NCBI GenBank assembly: GCA_034359265.1 | Contig: CP136895.1 | Coordinates: 50,920,001-50,984,000, forward strand | Reading direction: 5' to 3' | Length of the DNA stretch: 64,000 bases | Origin: Canna indica | Taxonomy: Eukaryota; Streptophyta; Magnoliopsida; Zingiberales; Cannaceae | Shown here: positions 11,627 to 22,679 of the stretch, piece after piece | How the letters are laid out: each line of letters opens with the position of its first letter | Numbering within the stretch: the first letter of the stretch is position 1 | The notes under the pieces: model-generated | Database searches by the model: none | Told to the model about the DNA's origin: nothing | The model's input: the letters and a program-made list of their open reading frames with translations, nothing else | Made by a program: the position numbers and the translations under genes

Positions 11627-12946
11627 TGTTGGTGGAATAGCTACACTAGAGGGGGGGTGAATAGTATATTTACTAATCTTAAACTTAATTCTGGTTTCAA
11701 TCATTTTCTTGATTACTTATGTTAATGCACAATTTAACTACTAGATGAATGTGGAAGCGAATAAACAAGTCAAGTAAATAATATGCAATGTAAGCAATGC
11801 AAACAAATAGATTTATAGTGGTTCGGTCCCAATGCCTACTCCACTACCTAAGTACCCCGCTTAGAATTTCCAAACTAGCTTTACTAGATTATATAATTTC
11901 CCTTACATCGGAAAGTCTCCGCTCTCAAACCGAAGGCACTTCCACACCCGGAAATATCCTATCTTCCTACCGAGAGCACTCTCTCACCTCAACCTAAGGG
12001 ACAACTCAACTAATCCTAGTAAACTAAGTTTACAATGGTGAATTTAAGCCTTAACACCAAGGCAACCACCAACTCAATCAACCTAGCACTCTAGGTTTAC
12101 ACAAACTCAAATACAATGAAACAAACAACAAAATATAACAATAAATAGAGCAATAAATCAAACAATAGAATACTTATCTCCACAACAAGATCAGTTAGCT
12201 CCTCTTGATGCCTTGATGATTAATCAAATGAAGCTTGAAGGCAAAAGTCAAGAAAGAAGGTTCAAGGCTAGGGTTTTTTCAAATGATGGATCAATCAAAG
12301 CTTAGATGATGTAAGGAGTGCCTCAATAGGCTCTACAACAACTTTAAAATATAAATATTATATAAGGATTACCCCCATTTGGATTCAATAAAAATATCTG
12401 AAAAATTAAATTCCTTAAGAATCAAAATCTAACTTTTGGGGTCTATTACAAATTTTCGAAAAACGGAAATTTTATGATCTTTCGGGTCAAATATGGGTAG
12501 GCTAAAGGCTTCCAAAAAATCCTTAAAAATATCTCGTTATCTAGTTTTTACCTAAGGAACAATTACTGGGACTTTTGGTGCCAAGAAAATGTCTAGGTCA
12601 TATAGCCCTCCAAGAAACTCCCTAAGCTTAGTGAATTTCAGGACCTTTTTTAATTTTTTCGATTTTCGTGTTCTGGTTTCGGGTTTGGTTTTTGAGTTTC
12701 TTTGCATCATCATCATGATTACAACACATGCTAGACACCGTAAACCTAAATTCTAACTTCCTGAAGAATCTCGAGCGACGACGAGAGTCCTTGCCGATTT
12801 CTCTAATTTCTCCAATTTTTTCGATCGGGGACGTCGTACGCTAACCGATATGGAACCTAAAAATAACTCTCCATGAAATCATTAGTTCCATGTTTGTTAT
12901 CATCAAAAACGATATTAAGACCAAGGTTGAAAACTTTAGGCCAACA
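11627..12946 (-). repeat. 5' LTR of the minus-strand copy
   Basis: Read on the minus strand it starts TGTTGGCC at 12946 and ends ..CCAACA at 11627, immediately before a primer-binding site. It contains the conserved 'gcttaggtagtggagtagg' block (near 11840) and the 5' block near 12890-12946. Its centre is shortened: the palindrome array and TATA region present in other copies are absent, so this copy has lost its promoter. Confidence 0.8.
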
Positions 12947-12955
12947 AGCAATCCT

Positions 12956-14476
12956 TGTCATGACATTATACACTCAAGGTTGATCATGAAAAATAATTAT
13001 AGGGTCACATGTTTGCAAACCCTTAGGGCCAATACCGTAAAACATGAATTATTAGATGAACGGTATAAATTTAATTTATCTACTTGACATGAAACTTATT
13101 TCTGTTAAATCCATGATTTAATCAGTAGGTAATTGACATATTTTTGGGAGGAAAAATATGGTTAAGGGTAGAGACATGACATGCATATTTAGGCCGATTC
13201 CTACAGCTACGGGATTCCGAGTTTTCTTAAAGGTTTTGCATGTTTAATTATATGTTTTAGAGCATTAAAATTCCAAATAAATTCATGAAAAATCAGATTG
13301 TTAAATGTATGAACATTTTTGATTTTTGGTAGAATTTATGCTTATTTAATCTCTGTTCGGGTTATATATATTTTGCTATCACGGATTGCAATGACAAGCG
13401 AGGGTTGTGTTTACCTGATGTGGAAATTATTTTGCATTTCTATGATTGTGGATATTGTATATGAGGTCCTTGGATTGTAAATCAAGGACATGTGAGTTCC
13501 TTCACTAGAGGACTAGGGCTCGGCTTGGGGCTGAGATGAGCAGGTACATGCGTATGCAAAAAATTAAGCAGTGTGATTAATTCCTCTAGTTTTAGAATTT
13601 TCTTGTTTACTCTGCTATTGATGTTGTATATATTACCTGCCTGTGATGTGTGTGTGCATTGTATGTGTATGACTGGGTTCATCCTAGGGGACCGGATTAT
13701 GCCAGCTTAGTCAACTGGTGATCAGGTAGCACGTCGGTGAGCCATGCTAACGGACAGCCCTAGAGTGGCATTAGTGGGAAGGTTGCACGCACCACTGGAT
13801 TATATTTCTGGGTTTACCCTAGGGGACTCATGCTCGAGGGTCGCTAATCTTGGCCGGCTAGATGACCCCAACCATTCTTGGTTGCCTGATTATCAACATG
13901 AGGGAGATTGGCGCGGAGCGCCGGATTGAGATTGGTGCGGGGCGCCAGATTGTACAAATTGTATGGATGTATTGATGATTGAATGTATGGATGTATGGAT
14001 ACATGTGTGTGTGGTTGTACATGCAGTTAGTTATTTACTTCCACTATCATTTGATTATGGTTTATTCTGCTGAATATAAATAAATGATGGATTAGGGAGG
14101 GCTCAAGGATGAGCCACTCACGGAGTTCTTTTGAACTCACCCTCGTTTTCTTTACTATTTTTATTTTAGCTCTAGAGCAGTAGAGGTACTGCGGCACATG
14201 AGGCGCAGTTGGGGTGGCGAGCTCAGGGCGTGGATCTCATGACACTGAGTGGTAGTAGAGTTTAGGACAGTTATTTTATTGATGTATTCAGACATGATGT
14301 ATTTTGGATTTACATTGGAGTGTTCAGGACTTATTCATTTCCCTATGATATTATCTATTTTTGCACTTGCATGGTTGTATATTTTATTTTTGCATCTTTG
14401 GTCATGTCTAGTAGGCTTCGGGGTACGGATGTGTACTCCGGCCGATCACGTGACCCTAGCATGTTGGGGTGTGACA
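12956..14476 (+). repeat. Possible solo LTR of a Ty3/gypsy chromovirus
   Basis: The block starts TGTCATGAC and ends GGGTGTGACA, giving matched TGTCA..TGACA ends of the kind seen in Del/Tekay-type LTRs. It has no coding content. It includes two head-to-tail copies of a 'ggcgcgga/ggcgcc..gattg' unit (about 13908-13955) and blocks reading 'cctaggggac' twice (about 13684 and 13812). No matching 5-bp TSD is visible on its flanks, so the boundaries and the lineage are inference. Confidence 0.4.
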
Positions 14477-14489
14477 CAACGGAACACAG

Positions 14490-14650
14490 TGAGGTGGAAG
14501 TAAGGGAGGCGTTGGCGATGCTAGCATTCGAGAGCAAGAATAACTACAATCGGATTCTGAAAGAGACGAGCATGGTGGAAAAGTTGGAGGCCATCGTTGA
14601 ATGATCCAATTATGAGGGTTAATTCCGCGTGTATGAAGATGACATGACGA
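14490..14650 (+). pseudogene. Fragment resembling an armadillo-repeat protein gene
   Basis: A GC-richer stretch reads VEVREALAMLAFESKNNYN, then RILKETSMVEKL. After a one-base shift near 14600 it continues NDPIMRVNSA. This pattern (a helix beginning VR.ALAMLAFES, then RIL..T.MVEKL, then a D-P-x-M-R-V-N-S segment) recalls plant armadillo (ARM) repeat proteins. Sequence on both sides is repeat DNA. It may be a captured or stranded gene piece. The family assignment rests on pattern memory only and should be treated as tentative. Confidence 0.4.
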
Positions 14651-14723
14651 TTGAAACATTTTTTAATTATTTTTGGATCACCACGTCACCAAGTTAACTG
14701 GCAAACTTACGGATCACGGACGG

Positions 14724-16357
14724 TGTTGGCCTAAGGTTTTCAACCTTGGTCTTAATCTCAGTTTTTATGATAACAAATGTGGAACTAATGCTTTTATAAA
14801 GAAATATTTTTAGGTTCCAAGTCGATTAGCGCACGACGTCCCCGATCAAAAAAATCGGAGAAATCGGTAAGGACACTCATCGATGCTCGAATTTCATCGG
14901 GAAGATAGAGTTTAGGTTTAGAGTGTCTAGCATGTGTTGCAAATCCTCATTATGATGCAAAGAAACCCAAAAAATCGAAACTCGAACCCCAAAACATGAA
15001 AATCCGAAAAATAAAAAAACAACCCAGAAATTCTCTAAGCCTAGGGAGCTCCTTGGAGGGCTATATGACTTAGACATTTTCTTGGCACCAAAAGTTGTGG
15101 TAATTGTTTCTTAGGTAGAAACAAGTTAAAGACCTATTTTATGGAATTTTTGGAAACCTTTAACCTATCCATATTTGACCTGGGAGATTATAAAATTTCC
15201 GATTTTCGCAAACTTGTACTAGACCCCAAAAGTTATATTTTGATTCTTAAGGATTTTGATTTCTTAGACATTTTTATTGAAACCAAATGGGGGTAATCCT
15301 TATTTAACATATATGTTTTAAAGTTAGTTAAGAAATGTTAAATAAGACTTATAAGAGAATGGACCTCGCTGAAAACTGCAATTAGTGTAGTTTCTGTAGA
15401 ATGTCCGGTCGAATGGTCGGTCAAACGACCTGCGATCGACGATCGATCAAACTCAGTCAAAAACCATAGTAGGCATTTTGTCAACGTCCAGTCGAATGTT
15501 TGGTCGACGTTCGATCGAATGTTCGGTTGACCGAACCTTCGACCAAAGGAACAACCGGCAGAACCTCAATGGCTATTTTTTGAGCCGTTGAGTAGTATTT
15601 AATCCAGGTATTGTTGTGGCACCCATCTTGATCACTCATAATCTTATTGAGTCATCCTTAGATCGTCCATAAGCCTCATTGAGCTAATTTCTTGTGGAAA
15701 CCTAGCTTTGAGCCTCTACTTCTTTGATCGAGCCTTGACTTCATTGATACACCATCAAAGGCATCAAGAGGAGGATAGGATATTGTGTTGGAGCAAAGTA
15801 ATTTACTGTTTTGATTATTGCTCCATTTAGTATTGTATTTTGTTATTTATTTCATTGTATTTCAAGGTTATAAACCTAGGGTGGTAGGGTTTGTCTGAGT
15901 TTGGTGGTAGCATTGGTGTTTGAGGCTTAAATCCACTGGTGTACTTAGTTTGCTATGATTAGTTGTGTTGTCCTTAGGGTTGAGGTGGGAGAGTGCTCTC
16001 AGTAAGAAGGCGAAGACTTTCGGGTGTGGAAGTGCCTTCGGTGTGAGAGCGGAGACTTTTCGGTGAAAAGGTCCTCATTGTAAAGGAAACACTTTAATCT
16101 AGTAAACTAGAGTTGAAAATCCTAAGCGGGGTGTTTGGGTAGTGAAGTGGGCATTGAGGCCAAACCGCTATAAGTTCATGTGTTAGCATTGTTTCTATTT
16201 GTGCTTGCTTATTTGCCATATTCACTTGCTTCTGCATTTAGTCTTTGATTTGAGCATTAACCAAAGTAATCAAGAAAATGATTAAAATCGAATTAAGTTA
16301 AGTTTTAGTGAACACACTATTAACCCCCTCCCTCTAGTGTAGGTTATTCGACTTACA
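14724..16357 (+). repeat. 5' LTR of the outer gag-only element
   Basis: It begins TGTTGGCCTAAGG and ends ..CTTACA, followed by a primer-binding site (TATCAGAGCG at 16363-16372). It is a diverged copy of the family LTR. The palindrome region (about 15405-15545) has mostly lost its GTCGAC cores, and the TATA region is weak. The element it heads is split: its gag starts at about 16423, is cut at 16529 by the complete copy, and resumes at 24118. Confidence 0.8.
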
Positions 16358-16529
16358 TTAAGTATCAGAGCGGGTTGTAGATTGAGATTTCACCATCTCC
16401 TCTACATCTAGTCTTGATCTGAGAATGACACTAGAGAGTTTAACATCTATACGTCCTAGGTTCGATGGCTCGAACTTTGGTCTTCAGAAGTTTAGGATGT
16501 ACACCTACTAAAGACTAGAGGTTTTGGTG
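16358..16529 (+). pseudogene. Outer element: leader and gag start, cut by nested insertion
   Basis: After the primer-binding site (16363-16372) the gag start follows: an ATG near 16424 with RFDG.NF.L.KFRMYT-like residues. This reading stops at the inner element's TSD (TGGTG, 16525-16529). It continues after 24117 with YNMLKVEYIEPK and on into the rest of Gag, so the two halves are one gene split by a 7.6-kb insertion. Confidence 0.75.
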
Positions 16530-18024
16530 TGTTGGCTTTAGGTTTTCAACCTTGGTCTTAATCTCGGTTTTGATGATAACAAATATAGAACTAATATTTC
16601 GTTGAGAAATCTTTTAGGTTCCATATCGATTAGCGTTCGATGTCCTCGATTGGATAAATTGAAAGAAATCAGAAAATTGGAAGGACATTGATCAACGCGC
16701 TCGATTTCCTCGCATAAATTTCTCGAAGATCGACGTGTGTACAAAAGACGTATTGGACAAGCTCAAAGATCACATGGAAAGCTCTCCAAGATGACGCACG
16801 TTAGAGGTCAGAACCCGGAAATGAAGCGCGCAAGAAAAATGGCTGAAAAATCAATTTCAGCCTATGTTCGGTTGACCGGTTGATTGACCGAATAGGGTTA
16901 AAAAAATGGCGGTAGCCATTTCGGTCAACCGGTTAGTCAATCGAACAGTGCCAAAAATTGGCAGTGGCTACTTCGGTCGACCGGGCGGTCGACCGATTGA
17001 AGCCAAAAATTAGCAGATGACGCATCGGTCGACCGGACTGCGGATCGCCAAATCCACAACACTTTATCGGTCGACCAGATTGCAGAATGCAAGAGTTGCA
17101 TCTGGCAGTCGACTCGTCGATCGACCGCACAAAGAGAGTAAGGCAGCGGTCGCTCGAGTGGTCGATCGGTTGGTCGACCGGCCAATCGACCGAGCGTCTG
17201 TAACGGATAGTTTTCTACCCGTTGAGCTGTCGATTCTTTGAGAGGCTATAAATATCATTCATCTAACCTCTTCAATCTACTTCTCCCACTCTTACAGATT
17301 TTATTGAACATTCTAAAGGGAGTTTTGAGCCTTCTAACGATTGATTGAAGCACGCTTATTCTTCTGTCAAAATCCGCTGCAAGCGCACACTCTATCTCAA
17401 CTCGGGATTTAATTCGAGCTCTACTTCTTGGCGAGTTGAAGGCGTCGAAGGCTTGGAAAAGTGCATTTGATCTTGGTTTTATTCTAAGTTCTTTTCAATG
17501 TAATTTTAACTGTTTATTTGAACTTGTTTTTCTTAGATTTGAACATAGGCTATTAGGTCTTGTGTGGAAGTGGTTACCTTGTTGTGAAGGTGTAAAGCCA
17601 CTTGTGTAAACTTAGTTTTACTAGGATTAGTCGAGTTGTCCCTTAGGGTTGAGGTGGAAGAGTTCTCTCGGTAAGAAGGCGGAGACTTCCGGGTGTGGAA
17701 GTGCCTTAGGTTGAGAGTGCAACTCTTCGAGTCAAAGTCCTCATTGTAAGGGAAACAAGAATTAATCTAGTAAACCTAGTTTGGAAATCCTAAGCGGGGT
17801 GTTTAGGTAGTGGAGTAGGCATTGGGGCCGAACCACTATAAATTTGTGTGTTAGCATTGTTATCTATTGTTGTTTGTGCTTAATTTGTTTATCTTGCTTC
17901 CGCATTTAAATTGTTAAATTGCAACATGCCTAAATGATTTGAGAAATGAGTAAAATCATATTTAGGCTAATTAGTTAGATAACACACTATTCACCCCCCC
18001 TCTAGTGTTGCCATTTATTCAACA
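16530..18024 (+). repeat. 5' LTR of the complete element
   Basis: It begins TGTTGGCTTT and ends TTCAACA. It pairs with the 3' LTR at 22680-24117; the two are clearly near-identical along their length. The 5' copy is 57 bases longer, mainly through deletions in the palindrome region of the 3' copy. It carries the U3 array, the TATA box at 17247-17254 and the conserved 3' block. Confidence 0.92.
16870..17254 (+). promoter_or_regulatory. U3 palindrome array and TATA box of the complete element
   Basis: Clusters of GGTCGACC/GGTCAACC/CGATCGACCG recur between 16870 and 17190. Next come AACGG (about 17204) and CCGTTGAG (about 17219), an inverted pair around TAGTTTTCTACC, and then TATAAATA at 17247-17254. 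CCGTTG fits the plant MYB core CNGTTR. The order is kept in all better-preserved LTRs here, which supports a promoter. The factor identity is inference. Confidence 0.6.
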
Positions 18025-18026
18025 AT

Positions 18027-18038
18027 TGGTATCAGAGA
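18027..18038 (+). other. Primer-binding site of the complete element
   Basis: TGGTATCAGAGA starts about two bases after the 5' LTR. It matches the complement of the initiator tRNA-Met 3' end at 11 of 12 positions, the site where minus-strand DNA synthesis is primed. Confidence 0.88.
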
Positions 18039-18091
18039 GGGTCGTAGTTTAAGATTTCACCATCTCGTCTACATCTAGTCTCGATCCAGAA

Positions 18092-19470
18092 ATGGCTCTA
18101 GAGAGTGTAGTGTATTTACCACATAGGTTCGATGAGTCTAATTTTGATCTTTGGAAAAGAAGAATGTATACTTTCTTAAAGACTCAAGGAATAGGTGTGT
18201 TTAATATGGTTAAGTCAAAATACATAGAACCTAAGAAAGACATGAATGTCCTGCGATATTTAGTTCTTTGGAAAATAATGTGTTTGAGAAAATCATGGAT
18301 TGTACTTCCGCATTCGATATTTGGGCTACTTTAAACATGTTTTATAATTATGCAAAAATCGAAGAGCTCAATACATTTGATGAGGGGAGTGATGACAATT
18401 ATCATCCACCCAATACTAATATGGTTTTTGAAGCCCATAGTGCCTCTAGTCATAAGAGCACAAGAAATCGAAAAAGGAAGGTGATTTGCCATTTGTGCCA
18501 AGAAAAAGGCCATGTAAGGAAGAACTGCCCTACTATGAAGAACAAGGCAAAGAAGAGGTCGAATGTCTCCACATCATCATCCCACTCAAATGAAACATCC
18601 TCTTGCAATGACCATGAAGCTACTTCAAAAGCTTGCCTCATGAATGATAATAATGAGGTACTCTCCTCTCCTTCTAGTCATGTTAATAATAATGATAGTA
18701 TTAACACATCTAGCTCTCATGATTTTGATGAATTGATGGATGAGTATAAAATTATGTATGCCTTGCTCTTGAAAAAGGATAAGGAAAACAAAAGGATTAA
18801 AAATGAGAATTCTAGACTTAGTTCACATGTGCATGTTCTAGAATTAGAAAATAAGAAATTAGAATCTAGCTCATTTGATCCTTGTCATGATATGTTAAAA
18901 CTTGAGCTTAGGGACTTAAAGCTTGAAAATGAAAACTTGAAAAATAGTTTCAAAATTGAAAATGATAATTAAAAAAATGAAAATAGCATGTTAAAATCTC
19001 AATTGCATGCTATTCAAAAATCAATGAATGATTTGAAAAGTGAGGTTATTCTCTTGAATTAGAAAGTAAATGAATTCAAAAATGCCTCATCTACTAAGAA
19101 CACTAGAATGAAAAATGCTTATGTAAAGAATGCCAATGTTCATCATCATTCCCATGCTAAGCATTCTACCATTAAACCTCATGCTCAAAAGAAAAATGTT
19201 TCGCTTAAGAATGCTCATCCTCATCATAGCTCACATGTCAAGCATTCTAGTGATAAATCACATGTCCATAGGGAAAATAAAAAGTTTCATGGACATTGTT
19301 TTTGTTGTGGTGTTTATGGGCATGCTATATATGATTGTGTATTTAAGATGAACCCAAGTGGTGTTAAGACACTTTGGGTAGCTAAGCTCTCTAACCCCCA
19401 AGGACCCAAAGTTATTTGGGTACCAAAGGCCTCATGCTCTTTTGTAGGGGAAACAACCACACAAGGGTAA
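18092..19470 (+). pseudogene. Gag of the complete element (broken)
   Basis: The ATG at 18092 follows the leader. The N-terminus has the RFDESNFDLWKRRM pattern of copia-type Gag (UBN2/DUF4219 group). Relative to the outer copy a deletion of roughly 80 bases near 18245 shifts the frame. The second frame then carries a CCHC knuckle (CHLCQEKGHVRKNC, about 18487-18528), a Ser/Asn-rich linker, a long coiled coil (about 18720-19060), His-rich repeats (HHHSHAKHS, HPHHSSHVKHSS) and a second knuckle (CFCCGVYGHAIYDC, about 19297-19338), ending in a WVPK tail. Stops at 18970 and near 19060 interrupt it. Two knuckles separated by a coiled coil and a His-rich stretch is an uncommon Gag layout. Confidence 0.82.
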
Positions 19471-22400
19471 AGGAAATTGAAGAATTGAAGTTGACCTTGG
19501 ATTCAAATGAAAAATCTTCAAGAGGTTGCAACTTCAAGTCATCTTGATGCCTTAGGTAAAGTTGGCATCAAAACTATTCTGGTATCATCTTCCAACTTGT
19601 ATTGTTTTGCCTTAGTTGAAGACTATGATACTATGCTTAATTCTACTAGATCTTCGCGTTATCGATTTGTTTTATAAAATGATTTTTGATTTTGATTTCT
19701 CAGTCTCTTCGGAGACCTATGTAGCCTATAATGGGCTCATGTGACCTTGCGGTTCTAAATCGTAGGCTCATTGTGGCCTTTCGGTTTTCAACTAATAGGA
19801 AGAGTTAGAGATCATATTTTCATATTTATTACATTTTTGATCTCTTAAAATTCGTTTTGGTATCACTTGATTTTATTTAAAACGGGTTTCAAACCATTTA
19901 GCAAAGTGATCTTTGATATTGATACTTGATGCATCTCTTTGCTTTTTGGGTGAGTTTAGCCTGCTAAGTAGCTATATTTTCTCTAAAATATTAGTGTAGC
20001 TTACTTGCAAGTAATAAGTATTTTAGGAAGGCTAATAACTAGGAAGAAAAAGATTAGTTTAGCAAATTATCATGAATAAGGTATAACTTTGATAAATTCA
20101 AATCTTAGTGTTATACCTCAATGCTTAAGCTTAAATAATGTCTCAATACTCATGATTAGAATTTCATGTTAAATCCTTGGATTTTCATGAGTAGGTAGAT
20201 TTTTAGCACTTAGGCAAATTTCATCAAATGAAACTTGCTCTAGGTTGATACTTACTATTAGAGACATTCCTTTAAGACCAAACTAGTTAAACATGTTTAG
20301 CGACCTTATTCCTCAAATATTTCACATCTTAAGATCCCTTAGATTCACTTTGATATCATGATAACCTCCTTAAAATGAATCTTTACTATCTAGCATAGGT
20401 TGAATTTTTTTTTAATGAAACTTTGCATTCAACTTGTGCTATTTAGTAAAATAGCTTGCTAGTTGGCATACTATTTCATTATGATACTAATGAAGCCTAC
20501 TTGCAAGTTAAGAAAGTGATAAGAATTTGGAAGGCTATGCTATCATGAAGAAAATTGAAAAGTAAAAAGACAAGTTTGGCAAATTTCTAAGACTAAGGTA
20601 TGGATTTAATTTTGCAAAAATCTTAGTATAATAATTGAATATCCATGTTTAGTGATGTCTCTATACTCATGATTATTTTTGCATGATAAATGTTTGAATT
20701 TTCATGAGTAAGAAAAATTTTGATACTTAGACAATTTCAAGATATCTTGATTGAATGAAACTTGCTCTAAGTTAAAATTCATATTAGAGACCTCATTTTG
20801 AGTTAGTAGTTGGTAAACATGTTTAGATATACATATCACATAAGTCTAGGTATTTAAAACTGAAAATTCATGTCTAGATGAACAATGTGATAACTATATC
20901 ACTTTAGGGGACTTAAACTTGAAAAAATTTTGACCCAAGTCAACAAATCGACTTGGACACTTCATTTTAAGTCCAAACTTCATAAACATGTTTAGGAATA
21001 GGTATGACATGTTTCCAAATCACTTAGAGTGAAAAATTCATATGGATATGGAAAAAATGACATAGAGGTGGTTTCATGAAAACCTCTTTTGAACCAAGTC
21101 AATAAGTTGACTTAAAGGTCTCATTTTCAATCCATATTTGAGAAACATGTTTAGATTTACTCATGTTAGGTATCCAAATGTTTAAGTTAGAAAAATCATG
21201 AGTAAATGATAAGATTGACACTTAGCAAGTTTCATGACAACTAGATTAGTTTTGAATAAAACCATGCTAAGTTGATATCTTGACTTAAGGATATAATTTT
21301 CATTTCAAACTTGACATACACTCTTTACATGATCATTTTATGGTGTTATAAAAGTTTGAATGAAAATTGAACATATTTTAAGAATAACTAAAAATTATGA
21401 AAATGTCATTTCACTCAACAAGTGGTATGCATTTTCAGTTATTTCTAGCAAAATATAAAAAAATCTTTTTTAATTGATTCTTGAAACTGCACCCTCACTG
21501 AAAAATCTAGGTTCTTCAGTAAAATTTTTGAAAAGTTCCATCAAGAATCTGATTTACAATGGAATTTTGAAGTTAGATTTCAAAAACACAAAGTATCATC
21601 CTTCATGAAATATCAATCTTTTCGATACTTTGATTTTTCTTCAAAAAACTTCAAATGAAAACTCATGTATACCAATTGGATTCCATTTCTAATATCATTC
21701 ACACAATTTCTTGAGTAAAATCATTTCTAGGAATGATTTTGATATCTTGAATGATAGCTAGAAATATCCACCTTTTTATTGAAATCAATATTGGATGAAA
21801 AATGAACATAGAAAATTCATTTTGAGTTCAAACTTGATACATGCATTTCAAATGGCCATTCAACAATTGGTATTAAAAAATTTCATCGAAAATATGATTT
21901 TGAATAGATTTATAAGTTTGATTTTTGAAAACTATAAGTATAGTTTGACCTAAGTCAACAACATAACTTAAAAATTTCATCTTAAGCCCAAACTTGATGC
22001 ATAGACTTACACTCTCTCATGTTTGATGTCTAGATGCTTAAGATAGAGAAAACATAAGTAGATAGTAAAATTTGATACTTAGCCATTTTCATGTTTTCAT
22101 GCTTATTTCAAATGAAAACGTGCTAAGTTCATATTTGGATTGAATGACATTAGTTTCACTTCAAACTTGATATACATGATTTAAATGACCATATCTTGAT
22201 ATTTTAAAAGTTTGAATGAAATCTAAAAATGTCATGAAAAAGATATGAGTACATTCATACTTGAGTGCATACATGATTTAGTTTTGAATTGTATCTATCA
22301 CTCATTTCTATCATGTATGATTTTGTTTCATATCAAATATTGTTTTCCATATCTTTGGTTGAGATTTTCATGTTTCATGAAAAATAACTTTAGAGTCTCA

Positions 22401-22679
22401 ACTTCATGAAAAAATATTTGTTTTTTCATCCCTTTGACTAGATTAACCTTTCTTGCCCTTTTTGATTGATGTCAAAAGGGGGAGAAAATTATAAGTAAAT
22501 AGGGAGAAAATTATAGGCAAAGGGGAGGAAAATATAGGAAGACCATGCATATAGATAGGGGGAGTTTATTTTCATAAATATGCATGTTGATAGGGGGAGA
22601 AATCTCTTTGTTGATATCCTCTATGCTTTAATGTATATATTTTCTTAAGGATATTTGTCATCATCAAAAAGGGAGAGAT
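19471..22679 (+). other. Non-coding internal region of the complete element
   Basis: This is 3.2 kb of AT-rich sequence with no ORF of note where pol would normally lie. It holds diverged blocks repeated at intervals of roughly 150-250 bases with the core 'gacccaagtcaacaa.t.gactt' and 'aaacatgtttag' (about 20935, 21090, 21950), and matches 1076-4091 and the minus-strand 5776-7209. It ends with several GGGGGAGA-type purine runs (22480-22679), the last one adjoining the 3' LTR. Confidence 0.75.
22663..22679 (+). other. Polypurine tract
   Basis: The purine run AAAAAGGGAGAGA lies immediately before the 3' LTR start, the position of the plus-strand DNA primer in LTR retrotransposons. Similar purine runs at about 22480, 22510 and 22558 precede it. 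Confidence 0.8.
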
